Source: Candidatus Kaistia colombiensis
GTDB taxonomy: Bacteria; Pseudomonadota; Alphaproteobacteria; Rhizobiales; Kaistiaceae
Reading direction: 5' to 3'
NCBI GenBank assembly: GCA_029203105.1
Contig: CP119318.1
Location: forward strand, 820,501-884,500
Length of the DNA stretch: 64,000 nt
Part shown: positions 35,586 to 42,825 of the stretch, one piece after another
How positions within the stretch are numbered: the first letter of the stretch is position 1
How the letters are laid out: the number at the start of each line of letters is the position of its first letter
Notes under the pieces: generated by a model
What the model saw: only the letters and a program-made list of their open reading frames with translations
What the model was told of the DNA's origin: nothing
The model's database searches: none
Program-made: the position numbers and the translations under genes

Positions 35586-36507
35586 CTTGGCTGACGGGGA
35601 GATCGGGCGATGCGACGGTCCGTCGCCGCCCGCCGAACGCCGCCAGGCCGGCGCCGGCGACCACCAGCAGCGTGGCGGCGAGCAAAGTGAGGCTCGGCTC
35701 CGCCTGGCCGGTCAGCACCAGGATCAGCGTCGAGAGCGGCGGCGCGGCATAGGACATGGCGCCGAGCAGGGCCAGCTTGCCGTGCTTGGTGGCGTGGTCC
35801 CAGGCGACGAAGGCGGCGCCGATCGGGCCGATGCCGAGCGCCAGCAGCGACAGGCTCGCGCCGAAATCGGGCATGACGAAGCTCTCGCCAATTGCCAGAT
35901 GGCACAGGACCGCCAGGATGGCGACGAGGGCGCAGACGACGATCATCGGCTCGCTGCCGGGCGCGTTGATGCGGTTGTTGAGCACCGAATAAAGCGACCA
36001 GGTGAAGGCGCAGACGAGGGCGGCGAGATAGCCGGCCATTGCCGTGCCGCTCGCCTCGACCGGACCGGGCCCGCCGACCAGAAGCAACGTGGCGGCGAAG
36101 CCGAGGATGGCGCCGACGATCTGCGGCAGGCCGAGCTTCGTGGTCCCGCCGGGGATGAGGCCGGAGAACAGCACGATCAAGAGCGGCCAGAGATAGTTGA
36201 TCAGGCTCGCCTGCGCCGGCGGCGCCAGCCGCAGCGCCGCGAAATACAGCGCGTGATAGGCGAAGATCGCCACCGTGGTCAGGATCCACGCCCGGAGCGG
36301 CCATTGCCGCAGGCCGGCACGGACGCCGGCCGGGCCGCGCATGGCGAGGAAGCCGACCAGCGCCGCGACGGCGGCGATGGCAAAGGTGATGGCGAGCGCC
36401 TCGAAGGTCGGCACGGACTTGCTGGCGCCGGTCAGCGCCGCGAGGCAGGCCCAAAGCCCGATCGCGGCCGCGCCGATCGCCGTGGCGGAGCCCGATTCCC
36501 GGTTCAT
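35581..36507 (-). CDS. EamA/DMT-family transporter
   Basis: A 308-residue protein with ten hydrophobic helices and two EamA repeats (about residues 8-135 and 150-290). The segment LRLAPPAQASLINYLWPLLIVLF in repeat 1 and the GTAMAGYLAALVCAFTWSLY opening of repeat 2 are typical. The start ATG 36507 overlaps the mtnC stop (ATGA), so it is co-translated with mtnC. The function is export of a small metabolite, possibly linked to methionine or methylthio compounds by context only. Confidence 0.88.
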   Translation of the reverse strand: MNRESGSATAIGAAAIGLWACLAALTGASKSVPTFEALAITFAIAAVAALVGFLAMRGPAGVRAGLRQWPLRAWILTTVAIFAYHALYFAALRLAPPAQASLINYLWPLLIVLFSGLIPGGTTKLGLPQIVGAILGFAATLLLVGGPGPVEASGTAMAGYLAALVCAFTWSLYSVLNNRINAPGSEPMIVVCALVAILAVLCHLAIGESFVMPDFGASLSLLALGIGPIGAAFVAWDHATKHGKLALLGAMSYAAPPLSTLILVLTGQAEPSLTLLAATLLVVAGAGLAAFGGRRRTVASPDLPVSQG

Positions 36508-37223
36508 CCGGCCGTACGGACGGAGCCGGCCTTCGCGTCGATGGCGCCGAATTCGGTGACGAGCGGATGGGTCTGGTCGGGCGGGATCACCGCCTCGCCG
36601 CGGTCGAGCCCGATGGTCTTCATGCCGGCCGCGCGGGCGGCGTCGAGTTCCTTCGTATTGTCCGACAGGAACAGGATGGCCGCCGGGGCGAGACCGATCT
36701 CGCCGGCGATCGCCGTGTAGGAGGCCGCTTCCAGCTTGGAGCCGATGGTGGTGTCGAAATAGCCGGAGAACAGCGGCGTCAGGTCGCCGGCATGGGTGAA
36801 GCCGAAGATCAGCTTCTGCGCCAGCACCGAGCCGGACGAATAGACATAGAGGCCGAGCCCGTCGGCCTTCCACGCCTCGAGCCCGGCGATGGCGTCGGGA
36901 TAGATGTCGCCCTTCAGCACGCCGGACCGATATCCGTCCTCCCAGATCATGCCCTGCAGCGCCTTGAGCGGCTTGGCCTTGCGGTCCTCGTCGATCCAGC
37001 CCTGCAGCAGTTCGATCGTCGCCGCGGTGTCGAGGTCCGGCCGTTCGGCCAGCGCCCGTGCCTCAACCAGGGCTTCGGCGACGGCCGGGTCGGCGGCGTG
37101 TTGGGCGACGAAGCCGGCGAGGCGGCTGCGCGCATAGGGAAACAGCACGTCCTTGACGAAGGAGATCGACGAGGTGGTGCCCTCGATATCGGTCAGAATG
37201 GCGCGGACTTGCTGGGTCGACAT
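36504..37223 (-). CDS. mtnC: acireductone synthase (enolase-phosphatase E1)
   Basis: A 239-residue HAD-family enzyme of methionine salvage. It enolises and dephosphorylates 2,3-diketo-5-methylthiopentyl-1-phosphate to acireductone. The HAD nucleophile motif is ILTDIEGTTSSISFVKDVLF (Asp11, Glu13). YSSGSVLAQKLIFGFT is motif 2 and FLSDNTKELDAARAAGM is motif 4. It is divergent from mtnA, which acts earlier in the same pathway. Confidence 0.95.
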   Translation of the reverse strand: MSTQQVRAILTDIEGTTSSISFVKDVLFPYARSRLAGFVAQHAADPAVAEALVEARALAERPDLDTAATIELLQGWIDEDRKAKPLKALQGMIWEDGYRSGVLKGDIYPDAIAGLEAWKADGLGLYVYSSGSVLAQKLIFGFTHAGDLTPLFSGYFDTTIGSKLEAASYTAIAGEIGLAPAAILFLSDNTKELDAARAAGMKTIGLDRGEAVIPPDQTHPLVTEFGAIDAKAGSVRTAG

Positions 37224-37310
37224 CGATGGAGCCCTGATAGTTAACTGGTACTTCCGCCTCTACTCGATTACGTGAGGGCGGTCATCCCATTTTCGGTCGC
37301 GGAGTTTTTG

Positions 37311-38405
37311 ATGAAAGTCGACGGCGTATCCTATCGGTCGATCTGGCGCGATCCCTCCGAGACCACGGTCACCGTCGTCGACCAGACGCTGCTGCCGCAT
37401 CGGTTCGATACGCTGAAGCTGATGAACGTCGCCGACGCCATCGACGCGATCAGGCGCATGGTCGTGCGCGGCGCGCCGCTGATCGGCGTCACCGGCGCCT
37501 ATGGCTACGCAATGGCGCTGCGCGACGATCCGTCCGATGCCAATGTCGACGCCGCCTTCGACGCCATCAACGCGGCGCGGCCGACCGCCGTCAACCTGCG
37601 CTGGGCGCTCGAAATCATGCGCAACGAGGTCCGCGAGCTCGCGCCGGATGACCGCGCCGTCGCCGCCTATGTCGCGGCCGACCGGCTGCGCGCCGAGGAC
37701 ATCGAGACCAATGGCGCGATCGCCGCGCATGGCGCGCGGCTGGTGCGCGAGATCTGGGAGGCGAATGGCCGCTCGCGCCCGGTCAGCATCCTGACCCATT
37801 GCAACACCGGCTGGATCGCCTGCGTCGACTGGGGCACGGCGCTCGGCGTCGTCTATCGCGCGCATGACGAGGGTATTCCGGTCCATGTCTGGGTCGACGA
37901 GACCCGGCCGCGCAACCAGGGCGCCAGCCTGACGACCTGGGAACTGGGCTCGCATGGCGTGCCGCACACGCTGATCGTCGACAATGCCGGCGGCCACCTG
38001 ATGCAGCACGGCCAGGTTGACATCTGCCTCGTCGGCGCCGACCGCGTCACCGCCTCGGGCGACGCCTGCAACAAGATCGGCACCTATCTGAAGGCGCTCG
38101 CCGCCAAGGACAATCACGTGCCGTTCTATGTCGTGCTGCCCGGCTCGACCATCGACTGGTCGATCGGCGACGGCGTCGCCGAGATCGAGATCGAGGAACG
38201 CGCCGCCGACGAGGTGACGCATATTTCCGGCGTCGCCGGCGACGGCTCGATCGTCAAGGTGCGGCTGGCGCCGAAGGGCACCAAGGCCGGCAACCCGGCC
38301 TTCGACGTGACGCCGGCGCGGCTGGTCACCGGCCTCGTCACCGAGCGCGGCGTCACGGAAGCGAGCCGCGCCGGGCTGCTGCGGCTCTATCCCGAGAAGG
38401 GGTAG
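37311..38405 (+). CDS. mtnA: S-methyl-5-thioribose-1-phosphate isomerase
   Basis: A 364-residue isomerase converting methylthioribose-1-phosphate to methylthioribulose-1-phosphate in methionine salvage. ATG 37311 has GGAG ten bases upstream. Key blocks are VVRGAPLIGVTGAYG, the catalytic Cys region LTHCNTGWIACVDWGTALG, and LVGADRVTASGDACNKIGTY with the catalytic Asp. It is divergent from mtnC across 87 bases. Genes for mtnB and mtnD are not in the window. Confidence 0.95.
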   Translation: MKVDGVSYRSIWRDPSETTVTVVDQTLLPHRFDTLKLMNVADAIDAIRRMVVRGAPLIGVTGAYGYAMALRDDPSDANVDAAFDAINAARPTAVNLRWALEIMRNEVRELAPDDRAVAAYVAADRLRAEDIETNGAIAAHGARLVREIWEANGRSRPVSILTHCNTGWIACVDWGTALGVVYRAHDEGIPVHVWVDETRPRNQGASLTTWELGSHGVPHTLIVDNAGGHLMQHGQVDICLVGADRVTASGDACNKIGTYLKALAAKDNHVPFYVVLPGSTIDWSIGDGVAEIEIEERAADEVTHISGVAGDGSIVKVRLAPKGTKAGNPAFDVTPARLVTGLVTERGVTEASRAGLLRLYPEKG

Positions 38406-38410
38406 GCTTG

Positions 38411-38505
38411 CCGTCATCCCGGACGAAGCGAAGCGGAGATCCGGATCCACCCAGCCGGGTGGGCTGACGCATGAACCCCCGCCTTCGCGGGGATGACGGG
38501 CAGGT
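38411..38505. repeat. dispersed palindromic repeat after mtnA
   Basis: GTCATCCCGGACGAAGCGAA opens a repeat that closes with CGCCTTCGCGGGGATGACGG. The two ends form an inverted repeat (GTCATCCCG / GGGATGAC), a type common in rhizobial intergenic regions. Confidence 0.6.
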
Positions 38506-38554
38506 GGAGTTCCGAAAAATGCCGGGCCAGGCCCGGGGGGATCCGACAATCTCC

Positions 38555-38603
38555 CGTTCAAGGCTCGTTCAAGGCTCGTTCAAGGCCCGTTCAAGGCCCG
38601 TTC
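38555..38603. repeat. 11-bp tandem repeat, four units and a partial
   Basis: CGTTCAAGGCT, CGTTCAAGGCT, CGTTCAAGGCC, CGTTCAAGGCC, then CGTTC. The array overlaps the stop codon of the minus-strand secreted protein gene (38591-38593). Confidence 0.85.
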
Positions 38604-38938
38604 TTGAACGTTCCCTGCGGGCGGATCTCCGTCGTGCCCTGGCGCCGTGTTCCCTTCCCCGTGTTGCAGAAGCAGGTCGTGCCGACGCGCTCGAGGCGGC
38701 CGGTGGGGCAGGTGCCGGTCAGCACGCGGCATTGGTTGGCGGAGAGGCTCGGCACGGTCGGCGCACCAGGTGTGCGGACGCGTGGCTGCGGCGCCGTGAA
38801 CAGTTTGGGCTGGCTGAACAGATTCGGCTGCTGGAACAGGCTGGGTGTGTCGATGCCGCTGCCGGCCATGGCCGGGACGAGGCTCGCGAATACCGCCAGC
38901 ACGCCGATGAGCAGGTGCCAGCCGTGGGATCTCTGCAT
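38591..38938 (-). CDS. small secreted protein of unknown function
   Basis: A 115-residue protein beginning with a clear signal peptide (MQRSHGWHLLIGVLAVFASL, VPAMAG). ATG 38938 is preceded by CCGGAGAGG, a strong ribosome site. The mature part is short, rich in Pro, Gln and Phe (SLFQQPNLFSQPKLFTAPQP), with four Cys in a compact C-terminal region (NQCRVLTGTCPTGRL, TTCFCN). That suggests two disulfides. I do not recognise the family. Its last codons lie in an 11-bp tandem repeat. Confidence 0.65.
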   Translation of the reverse strand: MQRSHGWHLLIGVLAVFASLVPAMAGSGIDTPSLFQQPNLFSQPKLFTAPQPRVRTPGAPTVPSLSANQCRVLTGTCPTGRLERVGTTCFCNTGKGTRRQGTTEIRPQGTFKNGP

Positions 38939-39156
38939 CAAAACCTCTCCGGGCGGCATAGGGAACCGCGCCCGATTGACTCTATCAGCGCGGACATCGC
39001 GCGACGATCGCACAAATTCCACCGGGCTTTCGAACGCTGGGCGGCTATGTTAGGAAGCACACGATCAGCGCTGGGGGTCGAGCTTCTCCGCGCAACAGGA
39101 TAGTGCGCGCGCCCGGCTTTTCGAGTGTCTGCGCCGAACAGAGGTAGATTGACGGC

Positions 39157-39684
39157 ATGGCAGATCGCCCGTCGAGCTTCGACTATGAGGCTCTGCTCGC
39201 CTGCGGGCGAGGGGAATTGTTTGGCGAAGGCAACGCGCAATTGCCGCTGCCGCCCATGTTGATGTTCGACCGCATCACGTCGATCAGCGAAGAGGGCGGC
39301 GAGTACGGCAAGGGCCACATTCGCGCCGAGCTCGACGTCAATCCGGATCTCTGGTTCTTCCAGTGTCATTTCAAGGGCGATCCGGTGATGCCGGGCTGCC
39401 TTGGCCTCGACGCCATGTGGCAGATGCTGGGCTTCTTCCTCGGCTGGAGCGGTTCGCCGGGCCGTGGCCGGGCGCTGTCGACGGGCGAGGTCAAGTTGAC
39501 CGGCATGGTCGTGCCGAGCGTCAAGAAGGTCGAATACGGCGTCGATCTGAAGCGCGTTCTCCGCTCCAAGCTGGTGCTCGGCATCGGTGACGGCTGGTTG
39601 AAGGCGGATGGCGTCACCATCTACCGCGCCAAGGACCTGCGCGTCGGCCTGTTCCAGGGCGAAGCGACACCTGCCGTCGGTTGA
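39157..39684 (+). CDS. fabA: 3-hydroxydecanoyl-ACP dehydratase/isomerase
   Basis: A 175-residue enzyme that dehydrates 3-hydroxyacyl-ACP and isomerises trans-2- to cis-3-decenoyl-ACP, the branch point to unsaturated fatty acids. The catalytic His is in FFQCHFKGDPVMPG and the catalytic Asp in LGLDAMWQMLGFF. It is followed by fabB and fabI on the same strand. In many rhizobia the iron regulator irr lies just upstream of fabA; here that place holds an unrelated secreted protein gene instead. Confidence 0.97.
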   Translation: MADRPSSFDYEALLACGRGELFGEGNAQLPLPPMLMFDRITSISEEGGEYGKGHIRAELDVNPDLWFFQCHFKGDPVMPGCLGLDAMWQMLGFFLGWSGSPGRGRALSTGEVKLTGMVVPSVKKVEYGVDLKRVLRSKLVLGIGDGWLKADGVTIYRAKDLRVGLFQGEATPAVG

Positions 39685-39753
39685 TGGCGGGGCCGGCTCT
39701 TGCGGGCCGGTCGGTCATGGCCGAACGTTAGAATTCAGGAAGGACACCGAGCG

Positions 39754-40977
39754 ATGAAGCGGGTCGTAGTGACCGGGACGGGTATCGTCTCCTCCATCGG
39801 CAACAATACCCAGGAAGTGCTGGCGAGCCTGCACGAGGCCAGGAGCGGCATCACCGCCGCCAAGGACTTCGCCGAGCTCGGTTTCCGCTGCCAGGTTCAG
39901 GGCATGCCGACGCTGGATCCGGCCGAGGTCGTCGACCGTCGCGCCATGCGTTTCCACGGCGGCGGCACCGCCTGGAACCATGTCGCGATGGAGCAGGCGA
40001 TCCGCGATTCCGGCCTCGAGGAAAACGAGGTCTCGAACGAGCGCACCGGCATCATCATGGGCTCGGGCGGTCCGTCCACTCGCGCCATCGTCGAGGCGGC
40101 CGACATCACCCGCTCCAAGGGTCCGAAGCGCGTCGGCCCGTTCGCGGTGCCGAAGGCGATGTCGTCGACCGCTTCCGCCACGCTCGCGACCTGGTTCAAG
40201 ATCAAGGGCGTCAACTATTCGATCTCGTCCGCCTGCGCGACCTCCAATCATTGCATCGGCAACGCCTATGAGATGATCCAGTACGGCAAGCAGGACGTGA
40301 TGTTCGCCGGCGGCTGCGAGGAGCTCGACTGGACGCTCTCCGTGCTGTTCGACGCCATGGGCGCCATGTCGTCCAAGTACAATGACCGCCCGGCCGTCGC
40401 CTCGCGCCCCTATGACAAGAACCGCGACGGCTTCGTCATCGCCGGCGGCGCCGGCGTGCTGGTTCTCGAAGAGCTCGAGCATGCCAAGGCGCGCGGCGCC
40501 CGCATCTATGGCGAGGTCGTCGGCTACGGCGCCACCTCGGACGGCTACGACATGGTCGCGCCGTCGGGCGAGGGCGCCATCCGCTGCATGCGGCAGGCGA
40601 TCTCGACCGTGAAGGGCGGAATCGACTACATCAACCCGCACGCCACCTCGACGCCGGCCGGCGACGCCCCGGAAATCGAGGCGATCCGCACCGTGTTCGG
40701 CTCCGGCGACAAGTGCCCGCCGATCTCGGCCACCAAGGCGCTGACCGGCCATTCGCTGGGCGCCACCGGCGTGCAGGAAGCGATCTACAGCCTCCTGATG
40801 ATGAACAACCGCTTCATCGCCGAGTCGGCCAACATCGAAGAACTGGATCCGGCCTTCGCCGACATGCCGATCGTGCGCAAGCGCATCGACGACGCGAAGA
40901 TCGATACCGTACTCTCCAACTCCTTCGGCTTCGGCGGCACCAACGCCTCGCTGGTCTTCCAGCGCTACGTCGCCTGA
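39754..40977 (+). CDS. fabB: beta-ketoacyl-ACP synthase I
   Basis: A 407-residue condensing enzyme that elongates the cis-3-decenoyl-ACP made by FabA. ATG 39754 follows AGGAAGGAC. The triad is Cys in SSACATSNHC, His in NPHATSTPAGD and His in LTGHSLGATG. The pairing with fabA identifies it as FabB rather than FabF. It ends with NSFGFGGTNASLVF. Confidence 0.97.
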   Translation: MKRVVVTGTGIVSSIGNNTQEVLASLHEARSGITAAKDFAELGFRCQVQGMPTLDPAEVVDRRAMRFHGGGTAWNHVAMEQAIRDSGLEENEVSNERTGIIMGSGGPSTRAIVEAADITRSKGPKRVGPFAVPKAMSSTASATLATWFKIKGVNYSISSACATSNHCIGNAYEMIQYGKQDVMFAGGCEELDWTLSVLFDAMGAMSSKYNDRPAVASRPYDKNRDGFVIAGGAGVLVLEELEHAKARGARIYGEVVGYGATSDGYDMVAPSGEGAIRCMRQAISTVKGGIDYINPHATSTPAGDAPEIEAIRTVFGSGDKCPPISATKALTGHSLGATGVQEAIYSLLMMNNRFIAESANIEELDPAFADMPIVRKRIDDAKIDTVLSNSFGFGGTNASLVFQRYVA

Positions 40978-41003
40978 GACAGAACAAAAACAAGGACGAT
41001 CGA

Positions 41004-41852
41004 ATGACGGCACCAATCAGCAACCTGATGAGCGGCAAGCGCGGGCTCATCATGGGTGTCGCCAACGATCATTCGATCGCCTGGGGCATTGCCAGGACGC
41101 TTGCCGCGCACGGCGCCGAATTGGCCTTCACCTATCAGGGCGAGGCCTTCGGCCGCCGCGTCAAGCCGCTGGCCGACGCGGTCGGCGCCAAGCTGCTGCT
41201 GCCCTGCGACGTCGAGGATCTGGCCTCGGTCGACAGCGTCTTCGCGGCGCTGGAGAAGGAATGGGGCAAGATCGATTTCATCGTTCATGCCATCGGCTTC
41301 TCCGACAAGAATGAGCTGAAGGGCCGTTACGCCGACACGACGCGCGACAATTTCGTGAAGACGATGGTGATCTCCTGCTTCTCCTTCACCGAGATCGCCA
41401 AGCGCGCCGCGGCGCTGATGAAGGATGGCGGCTCGATCCTGACGCTGACCTATGGCGGTTCGACCCGCGTCATGCCGAACTACAACGTCATGGGCGTCGC
41501 CAAGGCGGCGCTCGAATCCTCGGTGCGTTACCTCGCCATGGATTTCGGCGGCGACAACATCCGCGTCAACGCCATCTCGGCCGGCCCGGTCCGCACGCTC
41601 GCCGGCTCCGGCGTCGCCGATGCGCGCATCATGTACAACTACCAGAAGAAGAACGCCCCGCTCCGTCGCACCGTCTCGCTCGACGAGATCGGCGGCTCGG
41701 CGCTGTATCTGCTGTCGGAGCTGGGCGCCGGCGTCACCGGCGACGTGCATTTCGTCGATTCCGGCTACAACATCGTCTCGATGCCGCGCCTGGAAGAGTT
41801 GAAGGTACACGAGGCCAACGCCGAGGCGAACAATCCGCAGTCGGTCGAGTAG
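41004..41852 (+). CDS. fabI: enoyl-ACP reductase (NADH), FabI
   Basis: A 282-residue SDR-type reductase for the last step of each elongation cycle, and the target of triclosan. ATG 41004 follows CAAGGACGA. The cofactor motif is IMGVANDHSIAWGIA, and the Tyr-x6-Lys pair is in PNYNVMGVAKAALE. It ends the fabA-fabB-fabI operon and is followed by a strong terminator. Confidence 0.97.
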   Translation: MTAPISNLMSGKRGLIMGVANDHSIAWGIARTLAAHGAELAFTYQGEAFGRRVKPLADAVGAKLLLPCDVEDLASVDSVFAALEKEWGKIDFIVHAIGFSDKNELKGRYADTTRDNFVKTMVISCFSFTEIAKRAAALMKDGGSILTLTYGGSTRVMPNYNVMGVAKAALESSVRYLAMDFGGDNIRVNAISAGPVRTLAGSGVADARIMYNYQKKNAPLRRTVSLDEIGGSALYLLSELGAGVTGDVHFVDSGYNIVSMPRLEELKVHEANAEANNPQSVE

Positions 41853-41878
41853 TTTCTCGACATCGCGGACACGATCTT

Positions 41879-41910
41879 AAGGGCGCCTACAGGGCGCCCT
41901 TTTCGTTTTC
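41879..41910 (+). terminator. intrinsic terminator of the fabA-fabB-fabI operon
   Basis: A 9-bp stem AAGGGCGCC / GGCGCCCTT with a 5-base loop, followed by TTCGTTTTC. Confidence 0.85.
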
Positions 41911-41944
41911 GACAGGTAGTCGATGGCTATTGCTGCTTAAGGCC

Positions 41945-42394
41945 TTAGGATGACTTTTGCAGAACTGCAGCTGCCTCGAATGCGCCCGCTGCATTGGGAT
42001 CATTGGCCTTGAACATTATGACGGTGGCTGCTGCCTTGGAGGTCGGCTTGTGGATCGCAGTACCATTGTTCACCCAGCCGTTTCCATAGACTTGGGTAGT
42101 GTTACCAAACCGTGTGGCGGTAGCTTGACCACTAACATAGCTGGGTGTGTATCCCACGAATTGAGAACCCGTCGTAAGTGACGCATCAGCAATTTTGAAA
42201 TGCGTATAGCCATTCTGTATGGTTAATTCTGCCGCGCGCTTCAGCGTCTGCTGTCCGGACTTTCCAGCAAATAGTAGGCCCGAGGCGTCCGTCTCCACTC
42301 TGTAGACGTTAGGCGCCAGCTGCATCTCGGACATGGAGTAGCAAGCTGCCAGAATTGGGGCGACAGCCCCGAGCAAAAGTATCACGGACTTCAT
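41945..42394 (-). CDS. small lipoprotein of unknown function
   Basis: A 149-residue protein with a lipoprotein signal: MKSVILLLGAVAPILAAC, with lipobox LAAC. I chose ATG 42394 because the signal peptide starts there. The mature part contains NVYRVETDASGLLF, KRAAELTIQNGYTHFKIADA and VIMFKAND, a pattern shared with small proteobacterial lipoproteins of the CC0125/CC1285 type. The base composition is visibly lower in GC than its neighbours, so it may have been acquired. Location should be the outer membrane or its periplasmic face. Confidence 0.7.
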   Translation of the reverse strand: MKSVILLLGAVAPILAACYSMSEMQLAPNVYRVETDASGLLFAGKSGQQTLKRAAELTIQNGYTHFKIADASLTTGSQFVGYTPSYVSGQATATRFGNTTQVYGNGWVNNGTAIHKPTSKAAATVIMFKANDPNAAGAFEAAAVLQKSS

Positions 42395-42486
42395 CTTTTC
42401 CCCCCGCGCGCCAATAGGCGCTTTCAATCACACTGCCCCATCGGAATGTGGTTGTCATCTAGCCGAAGCTCGGTGCAATTCCCCAC

Positions 42487-42780
42487 CCGCGCCGTCATCC
42501 CGGGCAGAGAACCGGGATCCAGGCAGCCGAAGCTTCGTAAGCAGGATTCCGGCTGCGTGGGTCCCCGCCGGCACCGGGACAACGGAAAGGCCGGGCGGCT
42601 GTCCCAGACGCGGGCCCTGCGAATCCCCACCGTCATCATCCTGAGGTGCTTCGCGTGAGCGAAGCCTCGAAGGAGAAACCAGCGGAGCACTCGTGGACGA
42701 ATCCGGCGTTCCCCGGACCCTCCTTCGAGGCCCGGCTTTGCCGGGCACCTCAGGATGATGACCGAGGCAGGACCATTCGC
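42487..42780. repeat. dispersed repeats upstream of hrpB
   Basis: The 431-base gap holds no gene. It has a GTCATCCCGGGCAGAGAACC-GGGATCC module at 42494, then an inverted pair CATCATCCTGAGGTGC (42635) / GCACCTCAGGATGATG (42747) enclosing CTTCGAGG/CCTCGAAG-type text. The second is a recurrent rhizobial repeat type. Confidence 0.65.
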
Positions 42781-42825
42781 GGCCAACGAAAGACTCCCCA
42801 CTGGCACGAAGCCCCGCCGCCCTCT

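Noticed and set aside
37260..37310. An N-terminal extension of MtnA from an upstream GTG
   Set aside because: The ATG at 37311 has a GGAG site and starts where the MtnA family starts.
38555..38603. A possible CRISPR array
   Set aside because: The 11-base units are directly adjacent with no spacers.
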